From NCBI RefSeq assembly GCF_000203795.2, contig NW_006281099.1, positions 3,498,532-3,562,531 on the forward strand: 64,000 bases of DNA. The letters run 5' to 3'. This document shows positions 23,218-35,766 of this stretch, piece by piece; position 1 is the first letter of the stretch; each line of letters begins with the position of its first letter. Under the pieces are notes generated by a model, which saw nothing but the letters and a program-made list of their open reading frames with translations, did not search any database and was not told where the DNA came from. The DNA is from Batrachochytrium dendrobatidis JAM81. Lineage: Eukaryota > Chytridiomycota > Chytridiomycetes > Rhizophydiales. The translations under genes were made by a program, and so were the position numbers.

Positions 23218-24850
23218 ATGAACATGATAGTCCTACCTAGATGTACTAGGGCAAGCTATAATGGAGCTAATGCACGGCCATGCATGACCACAAGCTTGCG
23301 TACCTATAGACATACATGCATCCATACACTCACATATAGTCATATTGACCATCGTAATTCAACCAATCTTGGACCAAATGCCATTTCTACACCAGCCAGT
23401 ATGCGCAGTTATCTATTCCATAAACCAAGACTATCCTACACTACAAGAGCTGGCTCTAAACCATCAATATGCGTTGGTTGTGGTGCAGCGTTTCAGCATC
23501 ACTCTCCGATTTCAGCAGGCTATATTCCCGAGTTGGCATATTCTCGAAAAGCGAGCATCACTCCAGCAGCCATTGCAAAACTCAAAGACTCTATTGAACC
23601 ACTTTCTCCGAGTCAAGTCAAGACTTTGATTAATGCTTCCAAGGAGGAGAAAGTGGTTCCAATCTGCCAACGCTGTCATAATCTCAAGCATCACAATAAA
23701 TCACAGGTCCCAGCTACATTTAGCACAGTTCACTCCCAATTCAAATCACTCAAGACTCGTACAGGAGGACTAGTGGTTTTGATCGTAGATGTCTATGATC
23801 TGCCTTGTACTCTCTTGCCTAACCTGCGAGATCTTGTTGGCATGAAGAACGTTATTGTCGCTATCAACAAAATAGTAAGTTTCAAGTCAACTGTTGGACT
23901 ATTTTTGGTGATTGTGTAGCAGCCTATTAATTCCGCTGGTTTTACTGTAGGATCTTATTCCTAAAAAAGATACTCCTAAGCAATACATTGACTGGGTCAG
24001 ATCTCGCATTCAAACTAGCAGACATACAGGGCCTATCAGCATTATTCCAATTTCAGCGACAAAAGGAACTGGAATTGATAGTCTTGTGAAGGCCATTGTG
24101 GACAATAGAAACTCTAATGAGGATATTTACATGGTTGGAGCAACCAATGTTGGCAAGTCGTCTGTTATTAATCAAATCGTCACTCATGCTGGTTATAAAG
24201 GATTCTTGACCACATCCAATTTTGCTGGCACTACAATTGCACCTGTCCCCATTCCAATATCATCGTTTGGAACACAATTCTTTCCAAATTCGCTTGGAGA
24301 CATCAGCGATCCTGATCATGATGCACGCAAGGATACAGGACATTTAATTGACACAGTAGGTACATACAACAGCCAGCAACTTACACATTTTTTAGCTTCA
24401 ACCGAGTTTCAATTTGTCGTTCCCAAAACTTCCATTCGACCCCGCAAAGTCAATCTTAGACCAGGCAAGAATATATGGTTTGGAGCTCTGGTTCGACTTG
24501 AAATTGTGAAAACCAAGACAGCATCCAGCTTTTGGTTTTATGGGTGCCATGTTCTCCCTATTCATGGCTGCAGAGAATCTAGAATGGCTTCGCTCTGGGA
24601 TGAGCATGCCGGCATCAACAGTCAGATCATGACTCCGCCATATGGTAAGGACCGTATAAATGCACTCCCGCCTTTTGCTATTGCTTCAGAGTCTAGATAC
24701 AACAAAGACGGGACTCGTATCTGGCTTGGTGGTTTGGGCTGGATTGTCATGTATGGTGAGCTGCATTTTCGCGTTTGGACACCTGGTGGTGTTGGTATCT
24801 ATACGGATAGCGATCCCACTAGCGAGAAACCCCAAAAGGTTACTCTTTAA
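23218..24850 (+). CDS. Circularly permuted mitochondrial GTPase, NOA1/Mtg3/YqeH family
   Basis: GTPase acting in mitochondrial small-ribosomal-subunit assembly in related fungi (Mtg3/Gep3) and animals (NOA1). Exons 23218-23874 and 23951-24850; 518 residues. The N-terminus is basic and hydroxylated, fitting a mitochondrial presequence. A treble-clef zinc site precedes the G domain: CVGCGAAFQHHS and CQRCHNLKHH. G motifs are permuted, G4 (NKIDLIPK, split by the intron) and G5 (PISATKGTG) before G1 (GATNVGKSSVINQI), then G2 (NFAGTTIAPV) and G3 (LIDTVGTY, with V for the usual P). A conserved-type C-terminal domain follows (GLGWIVMYGELHFRVWTPGG). ATG 23218 gives the longest reasonable leader; several downstream Met codons are possible. 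Confidence 0.87.
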
Positions 24851-25109
24851 TATGTTTTTTCTTATTCCAATAAAATTACTGTGCATCATCTATATATGGT
24901 AAATGTTCCTTTTATTCTCCTGCTGTGCCCTTGCCTATGCCAATCTAATTTGAAAGTGCGGATCTTGTGAACAAATGGATACTGTTGAAACTTCAAAATA
25001 TGCAAAATTGACAAGTTTGCACAAAACCACAAAATATTTGCACAATTGACTAAACTATTGCTTACTGCTACACATATCTTGATTGCTTTAATCACAGCCA
25101 TTTTTAACT

Positions 25110-28100
25110 ATGGATTTTAAAACTCAGCACAGAGCCACAATAGGAGCAAAATACAAAGGTACTTCGCTGATCTCTGCTCACAAATCCAACAAGTTGGCCA
25201 TAGAAAATAAAAAAGCTATGTCATTCAGCAAAACAATATCGTCTTCACAAAGTCCTGGAAAAGATCCTGCTCGAGAGGAATCTACCAAGAAAAGACTAAT
25301 GAAATGGAAACAGGAACTGGATACTAACGCAATTCGAAAGTCAACTGAATCACTGCTTCAATCGATCGAGGTAATAGTATATATTTATAAAAAAAATAAG
25401 GTTGATTAAATTTTTGTGATGTTGATATGATTGCACAATATGTGTTGAATTATGTAATGTGGATGGCGCTTTGCATTTGCCATTTCATTGCAGAGCACTG
25501 AGTTCAATATCAAGAGTCAGATCATTTCAAAACGAGCAATGGCCGTTACTGCATTTGGAAATATCGAAGTCCCAAAAGAATCAGGAAACGATGTGCTAAC
25601 TGAGGAATTGACACAGCGTGCTCATTATGATATAATGGAACAAATTAGCAAACAACGCGTCCGACAAAAAGAAAAGGTATACTTTTACGGCTCAAATTGT
25701 GAATATCCACTCGATCGATTGATCGATTTCATCCTACACCACGACTTATATAATGGGTAATCTTTAAAATGCATTTTCAACTGTATTAAATATGTAGATA
25801 AAGCAAGCACAAACAGTTGCTGAAGATTTAAAAAAGCGCATTATAAAAACCAAAGAGGATTTCGCAAAAAAAGCCATCTTGCATAAATGTAATTCATAAA
25901 TCTGCATTGTATTGTTTAATCCTATAACCAAAGTTTTCAATCAATTCTAACATATGTGCCATAATTAAATATGCTTTTGAATTCTGATACTGGCATGCCA
26001 ACATATTTTGGTTTGGCATGCTAGCAAAACCAGAGTTTAGGCGGCATTTTCACTGTATATTTGGAGATATTTTAAACGTCACTGCTCTCATGGATAATAT
26101 ATTTGCAGTTTTCAGTTCAAACAATACAATAGGTATAGTCTTGCACGAAATAATACGTTGGTAGTGTTATTTCAAATCAAAAAGTACTTTTTTATCCACA
26201 ATTAGATTGGTAATGTATTTTAACATTGTCACTATTTACTGTTTCAATTTCTGCTCAACACAAACCCTACATTGATGTTCAATATCCGGTTTATCAAGAG
26301 ATTTGGATGGTGCAAGACGATGACTCTTTGTCTAACCAGCTATGCAAATTGATACAGATTGAAGTAGATCCAATATCACATATCGAGCATTTGTATGTGG
26401 AAAGTAGATTTACGCCAAAGAATGGCGCAGCCGCGACCGACACGCATGCTGAAGGCTCTAAAATTTTAGCCATGAAATCCAGCCATATTGGTGCACAAAG
26501 CAATACCAATACTGTAGACATAGTCATTGATGATGAAAATGATGATCAGTTTCTTCCATTTTCAACAGCAGTAGCACCAAAACAGAACGACTCACGTAAA
26601 CGACAACGTGTGAGAAATCTATTCAAGTATCCAAATATGAAGTCCGAGGAACTTGCCAATAGGAAAGAAATATGCCAAGAGTTGGCGTCAAATAATTTGG
26701 AGTCGTTAAAAAGTCCAAGTCAATTTCATGCATTATTTTTTGTTGGATGTTTTACTGGACAGGGATTAATAGCTGAAATTAGCTGGTCTATTGACGTGAA
26801 AACCAAAAAAATCGTAAGTGGCATTAATCATTCTAGTACTCCAACAGTTTAGCGTCTCTTAAAGTATTCATTCATAAATAGAAACTGTTATATGTTGATG
26901 TCATTTGAGTCATATACGGTTGTGTGCTAATCTTGAAGCAAACCAACGATTTTAGGAGTTCGAGTTTTCAATTATATGCCAAAAAAAGCTATCACAAGTT
27001 CCTATTTTATTTTCCAAGTTTCAGCAGATGGAGGATGGATTATCCATTATTACTACCGAAACTGTTTCGGCCTCTGGAGATCATTTTCTACAATCATTTA
27101 CATTGGATTTGAAGTTGGAGTGGATGTGCAAATGTGATGTCCTTATTTTAGTTGCTATAGATCACGCAAATCGTACTGTTTCTCAAAATCAATATTTTAA
27201 AGCTGACCACGCAGTTGAAAATCTTAAAGCATATGAAAAAATGATGATAACGGCAATCTGTGAGGACAGATATCACAAAGGACTGATTCTTGCTTTACGT
27301 AACGGTTCATGCGTTCGTGTCACTTATACAAGGAATCTTGGCCACAATCCCACCAGTTTTTCCACTGCACAAACCATTCCTGTCCCTTTGACTAATCAGA
27401 AAATCAAAAAACTAAACCATTTTGATGCAAAGACAGACAAACAAACCCACGGTTTGAACTTCACAGCAGCAAATACTGACCGATTACTGAAAATTTCGTG
27501 GTGTGTCGAGGTAAATTAATCCGTCGACTATTTGTCATAATGCTTTAATTGATAACTATCGTTGCATTCACATAAAATACAACTAATCTTAAATGGTATC
27601 TAGCTTTTTCAAAAGGCAGATGAAGAGATGCCGTATCGAAATAAAAACATACATATAGTCGAGGACGGTACTCCAACGTACATCGTTGGTCAGACATCTG
27701 AAAGAATAGGTCTTTCGTTTATAAACAACCCCACGCTAGGCTCCAAGCCAGACGACTTTGAGGTCGGTTCAAATTATACAAGGTTTTCGACTATTGCAGT
27801 ATTTAGCTTTTAAACCATTTTGCTAAACTGAATCAGATTTATTTGAAAATACTTAGGTGATATCTCTGAAGTGTATCATCAATTTACAAAACAAAAAGCC
27901 ACAACTGATCATTACAGGATCAGACGGTCTTGTACGCATATTTGCAAACAATATTGAAAAGATTCTTACTAGACCACTTAGCGTGATTTGCTTTGATAAA
28001 AGTGTTCGATCTGTTGATGATACAGACGGTTTAACAAAAGTGTCATATCATGCGCAACCATCAATTGCTCACACTGACATCATCACAACTCGAGATACTC

Positions 28101-28494
28101 AACTATTTACAGCTTTTACCAACAAATGTACGATTCAATTGCTGAACCAGTCAATGCTTGTCATCTAAGTTTTTGGCTAACCTAATCTCATTGAAACTTT
28201 TTTCAATTGATTTACCATATAATTACAGCAATGTTGGTATCGTTCGATCTGGCCAACCCAGAAAGCTCAACCATTGAAATACAGGTAGTTTCAAATAGAC
28301 CAGGAGTAGCTCCTTCAACTGATCTTCAAACAAACCAAAAACCCAAAGTTGAACATCATCTCAGCATCATTGATGACAAAGAAGGAATGGGAATCATAGT
28401 TAATGGTAAAGAGTGGAGTATATTAAGCTACAAAAAATTGATGGCTTGGTCTGTAGAAAGTAAACACGACAAGATTGGAAATACGCCGTTGTGA
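25110..28494 (+). CDS. Unrecognised coiled-coil plus beta-rich protein, tandem copy A
   Basis: Nine exons: 25110-25370, 25494-25676, 25798-25888, 26025-26132, 26299-26813, 27025-27510, 27604-27762, 27857-28127, 28229-28494; 779 residues. I do not recognise the family. Residues ~65-175 are charged and helical, likely coiled coil (STKKRLMKWKQELDTN; RQKEKIKQAQTVAEDLKKRI). The remainder is beta-rich: FHCIFGDILNVTALMDNIFA, LEWMCKCDVLILVAIDHANR, HKGLILALRNGSCVRVTYT, LIITGSDGLVRIFANN, IIDDKEGMGIIVNGKEWSIL. Blade-like GSDGLVRIF and GMGIIVNGKEW units hint at a beta-propeller. The coiled-coil exons look like a separate short gene, but a phase-1 splice at 25888/26025 joins them to the rest, as it does in copy B. 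Its downstream neighbour is its paralogue. Exon 5 begins at an acceptor chosen by alignment with copy B. Confidence 0.72.
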
Positions 28495-28601
28495 ATAAAC
28501 TACACCTGCTTCTCGACAATATTTAATATTTGGTATGCTCAGACTAATTTCCAAATTCAACGACCGACTTGATAATCAAATCTAAACTTTGCAAAATAAA
28601 G

Positions 28602-31600
28602 ATGGACGAGGCATCACCGCTTCCAGCAGTAATAAATAAAAGGACGACTGCCGTACCTCTTAGAGCAGCACTAGCTCGGATGAACGACCGAGCTATCGCA
28701 GAGGCACTGGCTTCAACTCAAAAGTCAGCTTCTACCACACCATCAGTCTCAAATGCTTTGCCTACATCCATGGAAAACTCGAAGACAGCTTCTTCACAGC
28801 TAAACAAACACGGCTCTACTACTGCAGCGCTTAAACGTATCCAGAAGAATATCCAACACGGACTAGACAGAACTGTAATACGCGCACCTAAACAGGGGGA
28901 AAAGAAACGAGATGCAGCACTGGCTTATGCTAGTGCTCAAGAGACAATTGAAAAGCTCCAAGCTTCTATCGAGGTTTGTTTTAATGTTTGAGATACCTTG
29001 AACAAATGTACAATTAAATGCTAATGAGTGGTATCTCTAGATATCAGAAAAAGCATACAAAGATGCCATCACTGTTCGACGAACAACCCCTTCAAACATG
29101 TTTGAAAACCAAGATGCGGCTGCCAATCTATTTCAAGAAAACGAGTTAAATGTCAACTGGATTGATCGAGCACGACATGAACTGACTCGAATGACTGCTC
29201 GTAAAATCACAATGAATCAAGAAAAGGTATTTACGAAACGGCTACTGCGCTTATCAATGTATTTCTAATAGGCTTATCTAGCAGATTTTGATTGAATCTC
29301 ATGATATATATAAACCTATTGGATTGATTGTAAATAGATTTCGATAGCAAAGAGTATAAGTGAAAAGACAGATATTCAGTTACAAGAAGCCAAAGCGCAA
29401 CTGCAACAACAAAGAAAGTTTTTCCAAGGTACCATGACGACTGTTTATACCTTGATCAATAATTCATCTGTTTGGAGTGAATTGTGACTTGTCCTATCTC
29501 GATATAGATACTAAATTGAGGTGCTAACTATTAATATACAGCACGACCCAAGCTTCTTAAACACTATTATTCTATATTTGGTGATATATTATTTGTATCG
29601 GCGCTCAACGACTGCGCATATGCTGTGTTTACCACGAAAAACATTATTGGTAAGAACTTAGTTTAACCATTGCATGACTAGTCTGGTAACTCGTGATTTT
29701 ACTGTATCTAATAAACCTGGTTTGTAGAAATCTGGATTACTGAAATAGTAGATGCAAAGCAAAAAACCAGTATCAAAACAATCATTGAGCTCAAATGTGA
29801 TCCTATTACTCTAGTCCACCAACTTTCATCTGAATTAATCAACACAAGCTATCAAGAACATGAAGCAAAAGGAACTGTGTCATCTACAACCCAAAAATTC
29901 AACACAAGTAACAAGCAAGAGCCAAGCTCACAAAAACTAAGAAACAGCCAAACTGCCGATTCAACTGCTCTACCATCTTTCAAATCTTCCTTGAATAATC
30001 CCAATTCGATACCATTGCCGAAAAATCTACGTGGTCACACCTCTTCATTTGATCGCATAGACGAAAGTGTACACAAAACCAGATCAGTCATTCAAAACCT
30101 TCCATTGCGTAAACTTTTGCAGATGGCAACATTCCGATCAACAAAAATGGCCAACTTGACCGAGACTGGACATACTTTGTCACCAGAAAATCTAAAGCTG
30201 ATAAATGGACCTTCTCGATTAGTCCGTCACAGAACGATGTTTTTCGTTGGCTGTCAAAGTGGCGAGGCATTGAATATTGAAATTATTTGGGAATATGATA
30301 CCAACTCTGAAAAAACGGTCAGTAGTTCTTTCTTTATCCAAAAACAATCAGATTGTGTATCAGTGTAGATAAAAGCTCATTGTAATTATTTCTACATAAT
30401 GTGACATGACACTAGGAATTTAACATGAATGTGTTGGCGCAACAACAAATTTCGTATATACCCATTTCTCATGTTTTGTACTACTGCACAGAGGAAGGCA
30501 TTCCACTGCTTGTCGTAGAGGTTGCAACACTGACAGGAGAACACGTTTTGAAGGCATTTCAAACTAATTTTGAATTGGAATGGGCATGCAAATGCGATGT
30601 GTTAAAACTGGCTTCTGTGGATCGAATACCAAGAACCATTTTACAAGATAAATTTGATTTTACTGGAACTCCGCTTAATGATTTCAAGAACGTGGGTGAG
30701 TATAGCATAAATATCAATTTTAAAACGTCAAGCATAAAACTGTCATTACTACGAATAGCATAGTGTAGCAGCTTAATATGTTCAATTAACTCTGTTCCAA
30801 ATATTAACATGTATTGGTGATATAGAGGAACTTGTTGTTGCAAATATGTGTGAAGATAAGCGATATCCTGGCATAATAGTAGCATTACAAACAGGAGTTC
30901 TACTTCGAGTAAAATACGGTCGAGAAACACAGGTCAGATCAGTAAACACTCCAGAGTATCACGAGTCTGATTATTCAAGTAAAATTCAAGATAGTAACGC
31001 TTTAAACTTGAACTCGGCTGGACTATACTCAAACCAAGCAGATGAAGATGTGCAGGATCAACTTGATCATTACGAAGTAAATGTCTCGTGGGTGTTGGAT
31101 GTACGTAGCCTGAAGATGATTGACTGCTATCAAGTCGCAATAATTGAGTATTATGTAATGACTTGAGTTTTAATCATGCGCAAACAGATATTTTTATCAC
31201 AAGTGGAAGAAGGTTTCAAACAAAAATCCTCTTGGGTGGACAATCTTTTACCGACATCTGATCATGTAGATACAACCAGTCCAAAAAATGAGAATCGTGT
31301 ACGGGCACGAACCTTGATGAGCACATCACCAAAAGATTTCAAGGTATCTACCAAGTAATGTGTTGATATCTGTTAATTTAAACCCAAATGAGAGATATAA
31401 CAACCGAGATGATACTTGGGATACTAAAAGTTGAAACACATTTACAATTAAAAAACAGATTACTGGGATAAGATTTTTAATAAATCATAAGCACAACAAG
31501 GCGCAGTTTATGGTGGCTGGGAATGATGGGATAATTCGATTTTATCCAGATGAACCAAATCGAAACAGTAACGGAGTCAAGCCAATTAGTAAATTTTCAA

Positions 31601-32052
31601 TTAATACAGAGATTCGGATATTCGATGGAAAGGTTCAAATTTCGGCTGATCAAAAATACAAGTCTTTAAACAGTCCACAAATTGACAATGTGCTATGGTA
31701 CAAAAATATGCAGCTTGGACTTGCATTTACTGAAAACTGTAAGTCTATTGTGTTGGAACTTGGCAATTTAAAAGGGGGTGGTCGATACTAAAACACATGT
31801 GCGGGGTATGTTTTAGCAACTCTGGCAGTATACGATATCAATGATCCGCTTAGTAATATGGCACAAGTCAAAATCGTTTCTAAAAAGATTGGGGTGATAG
31901 AGGAGCCAAAACCTAACAAGAGTTTAATCAGTACACCTCGAGGAGTTTACATGATAGATGATGAGCGTGGACTTGGAATTCTTTACTGTGGTCAAGAGTG
32001 GAGTATGTTTAGCATAAGTGACATGATTGAACTAACAAGTACTTCTGAATAA
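28602..32052 (+). CDS. Unrecognised coiled-coil plus beta-rich protein, tandem copy B
   Basis: Ten exons: 28602-28973, 29041-29226, 29338-29428, 29542-29649, 29728-30317, 30494-30695, 30826-31100, 31188-31343, 31459-31738, 31817-32052; 831 residues. It is a paralogue of copy A in the same order: coiled coil (LQEAKAQLQQQRKFFQ), YYSIFGDILFVSALNDCAYA, LEWACKCDVLKLASVDRIPR, YPGIIVALQTGVLLRVKYGR, FMVAGNDGIIRFY, MIDDERGLGILYCGQEWSMF. Exons 3 and 4 have the same lengths as in A (91 and 108 nt) and the splice phases match; B has one extra intron (30696-30825). Protein identity looks modest, so the duplication is old. The stop is only 55 bp from the edge of the large PacC inverted repeat. Function is unknown; the N-terminal Ala/Ser-rich stretch is specific to B. 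Confidence 0.72.
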
Positions 32053-32306
32053 ACGCTTATAAAAGGTATATAATAAAATAAATAGATTTCAAAAATAAAA
32101 TCATGGCAATAAGTCAGCCCGATTGTAAATAGCTGCAATTTCATTAGATGGTTACTGGACTGGAAAAATGCGCAGTAATGATCAAGGTGTCAGAAATATA
32201 CATGCAACAATGCATTTAAAAACTCTAATAAAAATACAAGTGGTGCCATAAAACCAATGACTGACTGATAATCCACATGTCAATCAACTACTCAAATCGT
32301 CATATA

Positions 32307-34610
32307 TTACAAATGCAGTCCATGTTCTACACGACGGATTCGAGCAGCTTGCAAAATTCCATCAATACACGCACGGCGTCGACGTCGACGAAGATGGAGT
32401 AAATTGTCTTGCGAAAGAGGCTGTCGCATCAGTGCTCGCATATCATCCAGTCCTGGATCCGATACATACCCGAGCATGTGTGAGTGAGCCGACTCGATCA
32501 AATTACGGTTCTCAGTATCCCAAACCGGCATATGGATTCGCGAATGTTTATTAAGATCCTGCATTCGTTTAAACGTACGTCCACATATTGTGCATGCATG
32601 CGGACGCAGTTTAAGATGCACCCGGATATGCGATGTTAAATGGTCCCGTTTAGATCGAAACACTGTGCATCGATCCCAATGACAATCAAGACAAAGATTG
32701 CCTGTCGTTTTGCGTCCAATATGGTCGTCGCAGATATGTCGATACAGTAGGTCGCTCGATGCAAAACTGTAAACGCAGCGTGATGGAAATACCCACAAAC
32801 AAGCCAGTTTGGGTTCTGCACTGTCAGGTGCTGTCGTTGCAGTGCTGCTGACTACTGCAACGTCGTGTGAACCACCAACAGAATGTGCAGGTTTGCCCGA
32901 CTCCATTACTTTTTCGTCGCCACCATTTGTCGACCACTGATCTGGAATCACCAATGGCGACGTATCAGTTGATGTGACCACAGCAGTTTGCGGTAATACA
33001 CGAGCAGTGCTTGAACAAGATTGCATGTCAATGGCTTCAGTGCTGGTTGCATGTGTCCAAATCGTGTGCCCAGTGGAATCAAGACAATGTTGTGGCATCA
33101 CCAACGAATTCGGACTTGGTTGTCGAGTGGTACAATTAACTGCATTGATGGACGAATCTGCGTTGGTCAATGGATACACAGTTGTATGTATTGAATGTTG
33201 GTGTTTATACTTGTCATGTATTGTATCTGGATACTGTGACTGTTCAAGATCGTGTCGCTTGGTGTGTTGAGTTTGGTGGTCACGTAAACTGTGTGTTTGT
33301 TGGGTATACTGATTGTGCAAATTGTGTTCCTGTTGGGTATACGGATGTTCACGTCTGACCGGTAATACTGCTTGCAATATTTTTGTTGGTGATATTGGCG
33401 ATATTGTTGATACCGATGATTCCATTGCTGAAACTGACATTGATGCAAACGACGAAACGGGAGTTGTTGCATAAACTGGTGGCGGAGTGATTCTTTGTTG
33501 AGCTGGTGCAAGCGATTGTCTGTTCCATTCATTCCGACTAGATGGCTGAGTTGCTTCTGACCAGTTTGACGGACGTGGTCCAAAGTTGGTCTGGTCTGTA
33601 TTATCACGTAATGGTGTATTGGACAGTGGCATCATATGCGTGTTTTGGTCGTAAAGGTATGTTCTGGTACTATTAGGATTGAACGTGGACCGTTGTATGG
33701 ACCATACATTGCCAGTAATGGTTTGGATTGAAGGAAGTGTTTGCTGCAAGACTTGAGAGTCACGTTGTGGTGGTAGTTCTATTGGGTGTAATTCAGTCCA
33801 TGTCACTGGACGTCTTGTATCTTGAATTGGACGGTGTTGTGCAATATGTTGTCGTAATGATAATGTCATAATGGACGGTAGTGAGCTTGGCGAATGGAAT
33901 GAAGGATTAGAATATGCCGAGTGAACTGAATGCGGCGAAATGGGTGAATAAGACGCTGATTGAATATGTGAATTTGGCAGCACTTGAATATGCGAGTTTG
34001 GCAAATCCATTGATAAATGCGCATGTCTAGCCATTGGAAATGCGGGCTGTTCAGTAACCAATGATGATGACACTGGATAATTGAGCATTGTGGCAAGTGC
34101 AGTTGGATGTGAGTTCAAAGTGTCTGATGAAACGTCACGATGTACTTGATAGTATTGTGATTGAGTCGGTGATTTGTACACAGATGATTGGATAACGGGT
34201 TGTACTGGCGAGTGCCCAGATGGATGTTGTTGTTGATGGTGATGTTGTTGATGTTGATCAAAAACAGAGCACTGCTGTTGCACAAGAGTCGGCTGTATCT
34301 GATCGTGTCTGCTTGATACTTGCTGATGGTTGGGTAATGCACCCGTTTGATGGCGGCAGTCTAGACAATGACACTTGGTTATTGATCGCGCCTTGTCATC
34401 TTTGGCTATTTGACAAGTGAGAGGCTGGACCAGACATGGTAGCAATGTAGTTTCATGTGCTTGATGATATTGACTGTGGATGCTATTGTGGGTCAGTGAT
34501 TTATGGATGTGTTTAGAAATGGAGGTGCAATCCTGTCGAGGTTGGTCGGCATGTGTGAGGATAAACGAACCATTTTTTCCACTTTCTTTGGCTACCACGG
34601 CTTGCACCAT
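32307..34610 (-). CDS. PacC/Rim101-type C2H2 zinc-finger transcription factor, left copy
   Basis: Ambient-pH response regulator of fungi, 767 residues in one exon. The zinc-finger region is near residues ~610-700. Finger 1 is CLWVFPSRC...HICDDH, then GRKTTGNL leads to finger 2, CHWDRCTVFRSKRDHLTSHI, and finger 3 is CTICGRTFKRMQDLNKHSRI. HIGRK, KRDHLTSHIRVH and FKR.QDL.KH are the PacC/Rim101 signature. Unlike Aspergillus PacC, where the fingers are near the N-terminus, here a ~600-residue Q/H/S/T/P-rich region precedes them, including a variable His/Gln tract (QHQQHHHQQQH). An Arg run (RRRRRR) near the C-terminus could be a nuclear signal. The ATG at 34610 is preferred to an upstream in-frame GTG. 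A near-identical inverted copy exists at 47523-49820. Confidence 0.83.
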   Translation of the reverse strand: MVQAVVAKESGKNGSFILTHADQPRQDCTSISKHIHKSLTHNSIHSQYHQAHETTLLPCLVQPLTCQIAKDDKARSITKCHCLDCRHQTGALPNHQQVSSRHDQIQPTLVQQQCSVFDQHQQHHHQQQHPSGHSPVQPVIQSSVYKSPTQSQYYQVHRDVSSDTLNSHPTALATMLNYPVSSSLVTEQPAFPMARHAHLSMDLPNSHIQVLPNSHIQSASYSPISPHSVHSAYSNPSFHSPSSLPSIMTLSLRQHIAQHRPIQDTRRPVTWTELHPIELPPQRDSQVLQQTLPSIQTITGNVWSIQRSTFNPNSTRTYLYDQNTHMMPLSNTPLRDNTDQTNFGPRPSNWSEATQPSSRNEWNRQSLAPAQQRITPPPVYATTPVSSFASMSVSAMESSVSTISPISPTKILQAVLPVRREHPYTQQEHNLHNQYTQQTHSLRDHQTQHTKRHDLEQSQYPDTIHDKYKHQHSIHTTVYPLTNADSSINAVNCTTRQPSPNSLVMPQHCLDSTGHTIWTHATSTEAIDMQSCSSTARVLPQTAVVTSTDTSPLVIPDQWSTNGGDEKVMESGKPAHSVGGSHDVAVVSSTATTAPDSAEPKLACLWVFPSRCVYSFASSDLLYRHICDDHIGRKTTGNLCLDCHWDRCTVFRSKRDHLTSHIRVHLKLRPHACTICGRTFKRMQDLNKHSRIHMPVWDTENRNLIESAHSHMLGYVSDPGLDDMRALMRQPLSQDNLLHLRRRRRRACIDGILQAARIRRVEHGLHL

Positions 34611-35475
34611 TTGCACTTGATTTGCAGAAATGCAAGAAATGGCAGTCTTGTTTTATCTGCAGAACTCGTCCCCTATTTTACTGTTTGATGCACAGCCTCT
34701 GCTAACGTGTTGGTGGATGTAATGGGTAACTTGTCTGGGAATCAATGTGACTAGCCAATGACTATGGTGGTGAGCAGGCTGGCGGATCCCTTAGGTTTGA
34801 CCACATTGAGAGCGACGTGATTATCGTGTTGGTCGGATTAAATCCAAAGCCACAACCATTAGTATTGTATGGGTTGAGTGATGCACCCAAGCCTCAATCC
34901 TGCCAGTATCCCATCAATCATCTACTACCGATTCTGTTGCAACAGTGTATGGTTTACTGTTATTGAGACGGTTGTTTTGTTGGGCTACTCAGCCTTGTTG
35001 CACAATCGGAGTGACGGTTATTTTAAAACTACCGACTGCATTGAGCTGTGCTGTCAACCCAACTTATGGGCTGTCGAATGATCAATTGAACTCGAGTAAA
35101 CTCCGCACCAGTCTGTATGGAGAGTGTTGGTTGTTAATTTATGCATTGTCGGCACCAGTTGGATTACCAAACAATCCACTTGATCAACAGCATTACTGGT
35201 ATTAATATATTTGTAAATCCACATTGGTGTTGCTTACAAATACAGATCAAAACAGTATTGTAAACTACAGTTGGTGTTGTCATGCTGCTTACAATTGGTC
35301 ATTTATTATTGTTCAACTTTAGTCTTGCTCATCAATTACTAAATACTCTCAATCACATTGACATTTAATCATTCAATTCATAGAATATTTCATCAAGTTC
35401 ATCCAACTGAATGCTGAATCTTTGCTCGAGTTCAATCCAAATAGAATTTAACTTGCAAATATCAGCAAACTGTTT
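34611..35475. other. Duplicated upstream region of the left PacC-like gene
   Basis: Non-coding part of the inverted-repeat arm, presumably the promoter and 5' UTR. A plus-strand open frame at 34945-35205 is preserved in the other arm (46928-47188, one residue changed), but the arms are almost identical throughout, so this conservation is no evidence for coding. Confidence 0.6.
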
Positions 35476-35766
35476 AAATGCAAGTTTTTTACCAAAGCGA
35501 GATGGCTGTAAACACATCTGACTCATTATTTGCTAGTAAAAGTTCAAATTTGACTTGAATGCAGTAATGTAGAAAGTGTTGCAATTCAATGTTCAAGCAA
35601 GAATCGATCATTCCAAAAACTGCATTCGCACAATATCGAATGTCGCAGACTGAAACTCGGATTTTTGACTGGTCATCAAATTGATTTCAAATTGATTTCA
35701 AATCAAACCAATTCGACCGACTTTCTCCAACTCGATCATTTTGCTGTTGTCTTTGATAAGGAATAA

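Larger units (their letters stand above)
32107..35475. repeat. Left arm of a 3.37-kb inverted repeat
   Basis: The reverse complement matches 46657-50022 almost base for base. The outer edge is CAATAAGTCAGCCC at 32107 (partner ends GGGCTGACTTATTG at 50022). The inner edge is CAGCAAACTGTTT near 35475 (partner AAACAGTTTGCTG near 46657). Beyond both edges similarity is lost at once. The arm contains the whole PacC-like gene, about 200 bp of 3' flank and about 865 bp of 5' flank, so the promoter is duplicated too. The arms are 11.2 kb apart. Confidence 0.93.

Noticed and set aside
25798..25914. A separate short coiled-coil gene ending at the stop after 25888
   Set aside because: The equal-phase, equal-length exons 3 and 4 in both tandem copies and the matching KPEFRR.../RPKLLK... 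join show that it is the N-terminus of the larger gene.
33167..33607. Long alternative frames inside the PacC-like genes, such as a 146-codon Q/R/H-rich frame (also 48520-48960)
   Set aside because: Shadow frames caused by the CA-rich repeats in the coding sequence; the zinc-finger frame is the real one.
34945..35205. 86-codon frame preserved in both arms of the large inverted repeat (also 46928-47188)
   Set aside because: The arms are nearly identical throughout, so preservation is expected without coding function; it overlaps the presumed PacC promoter.
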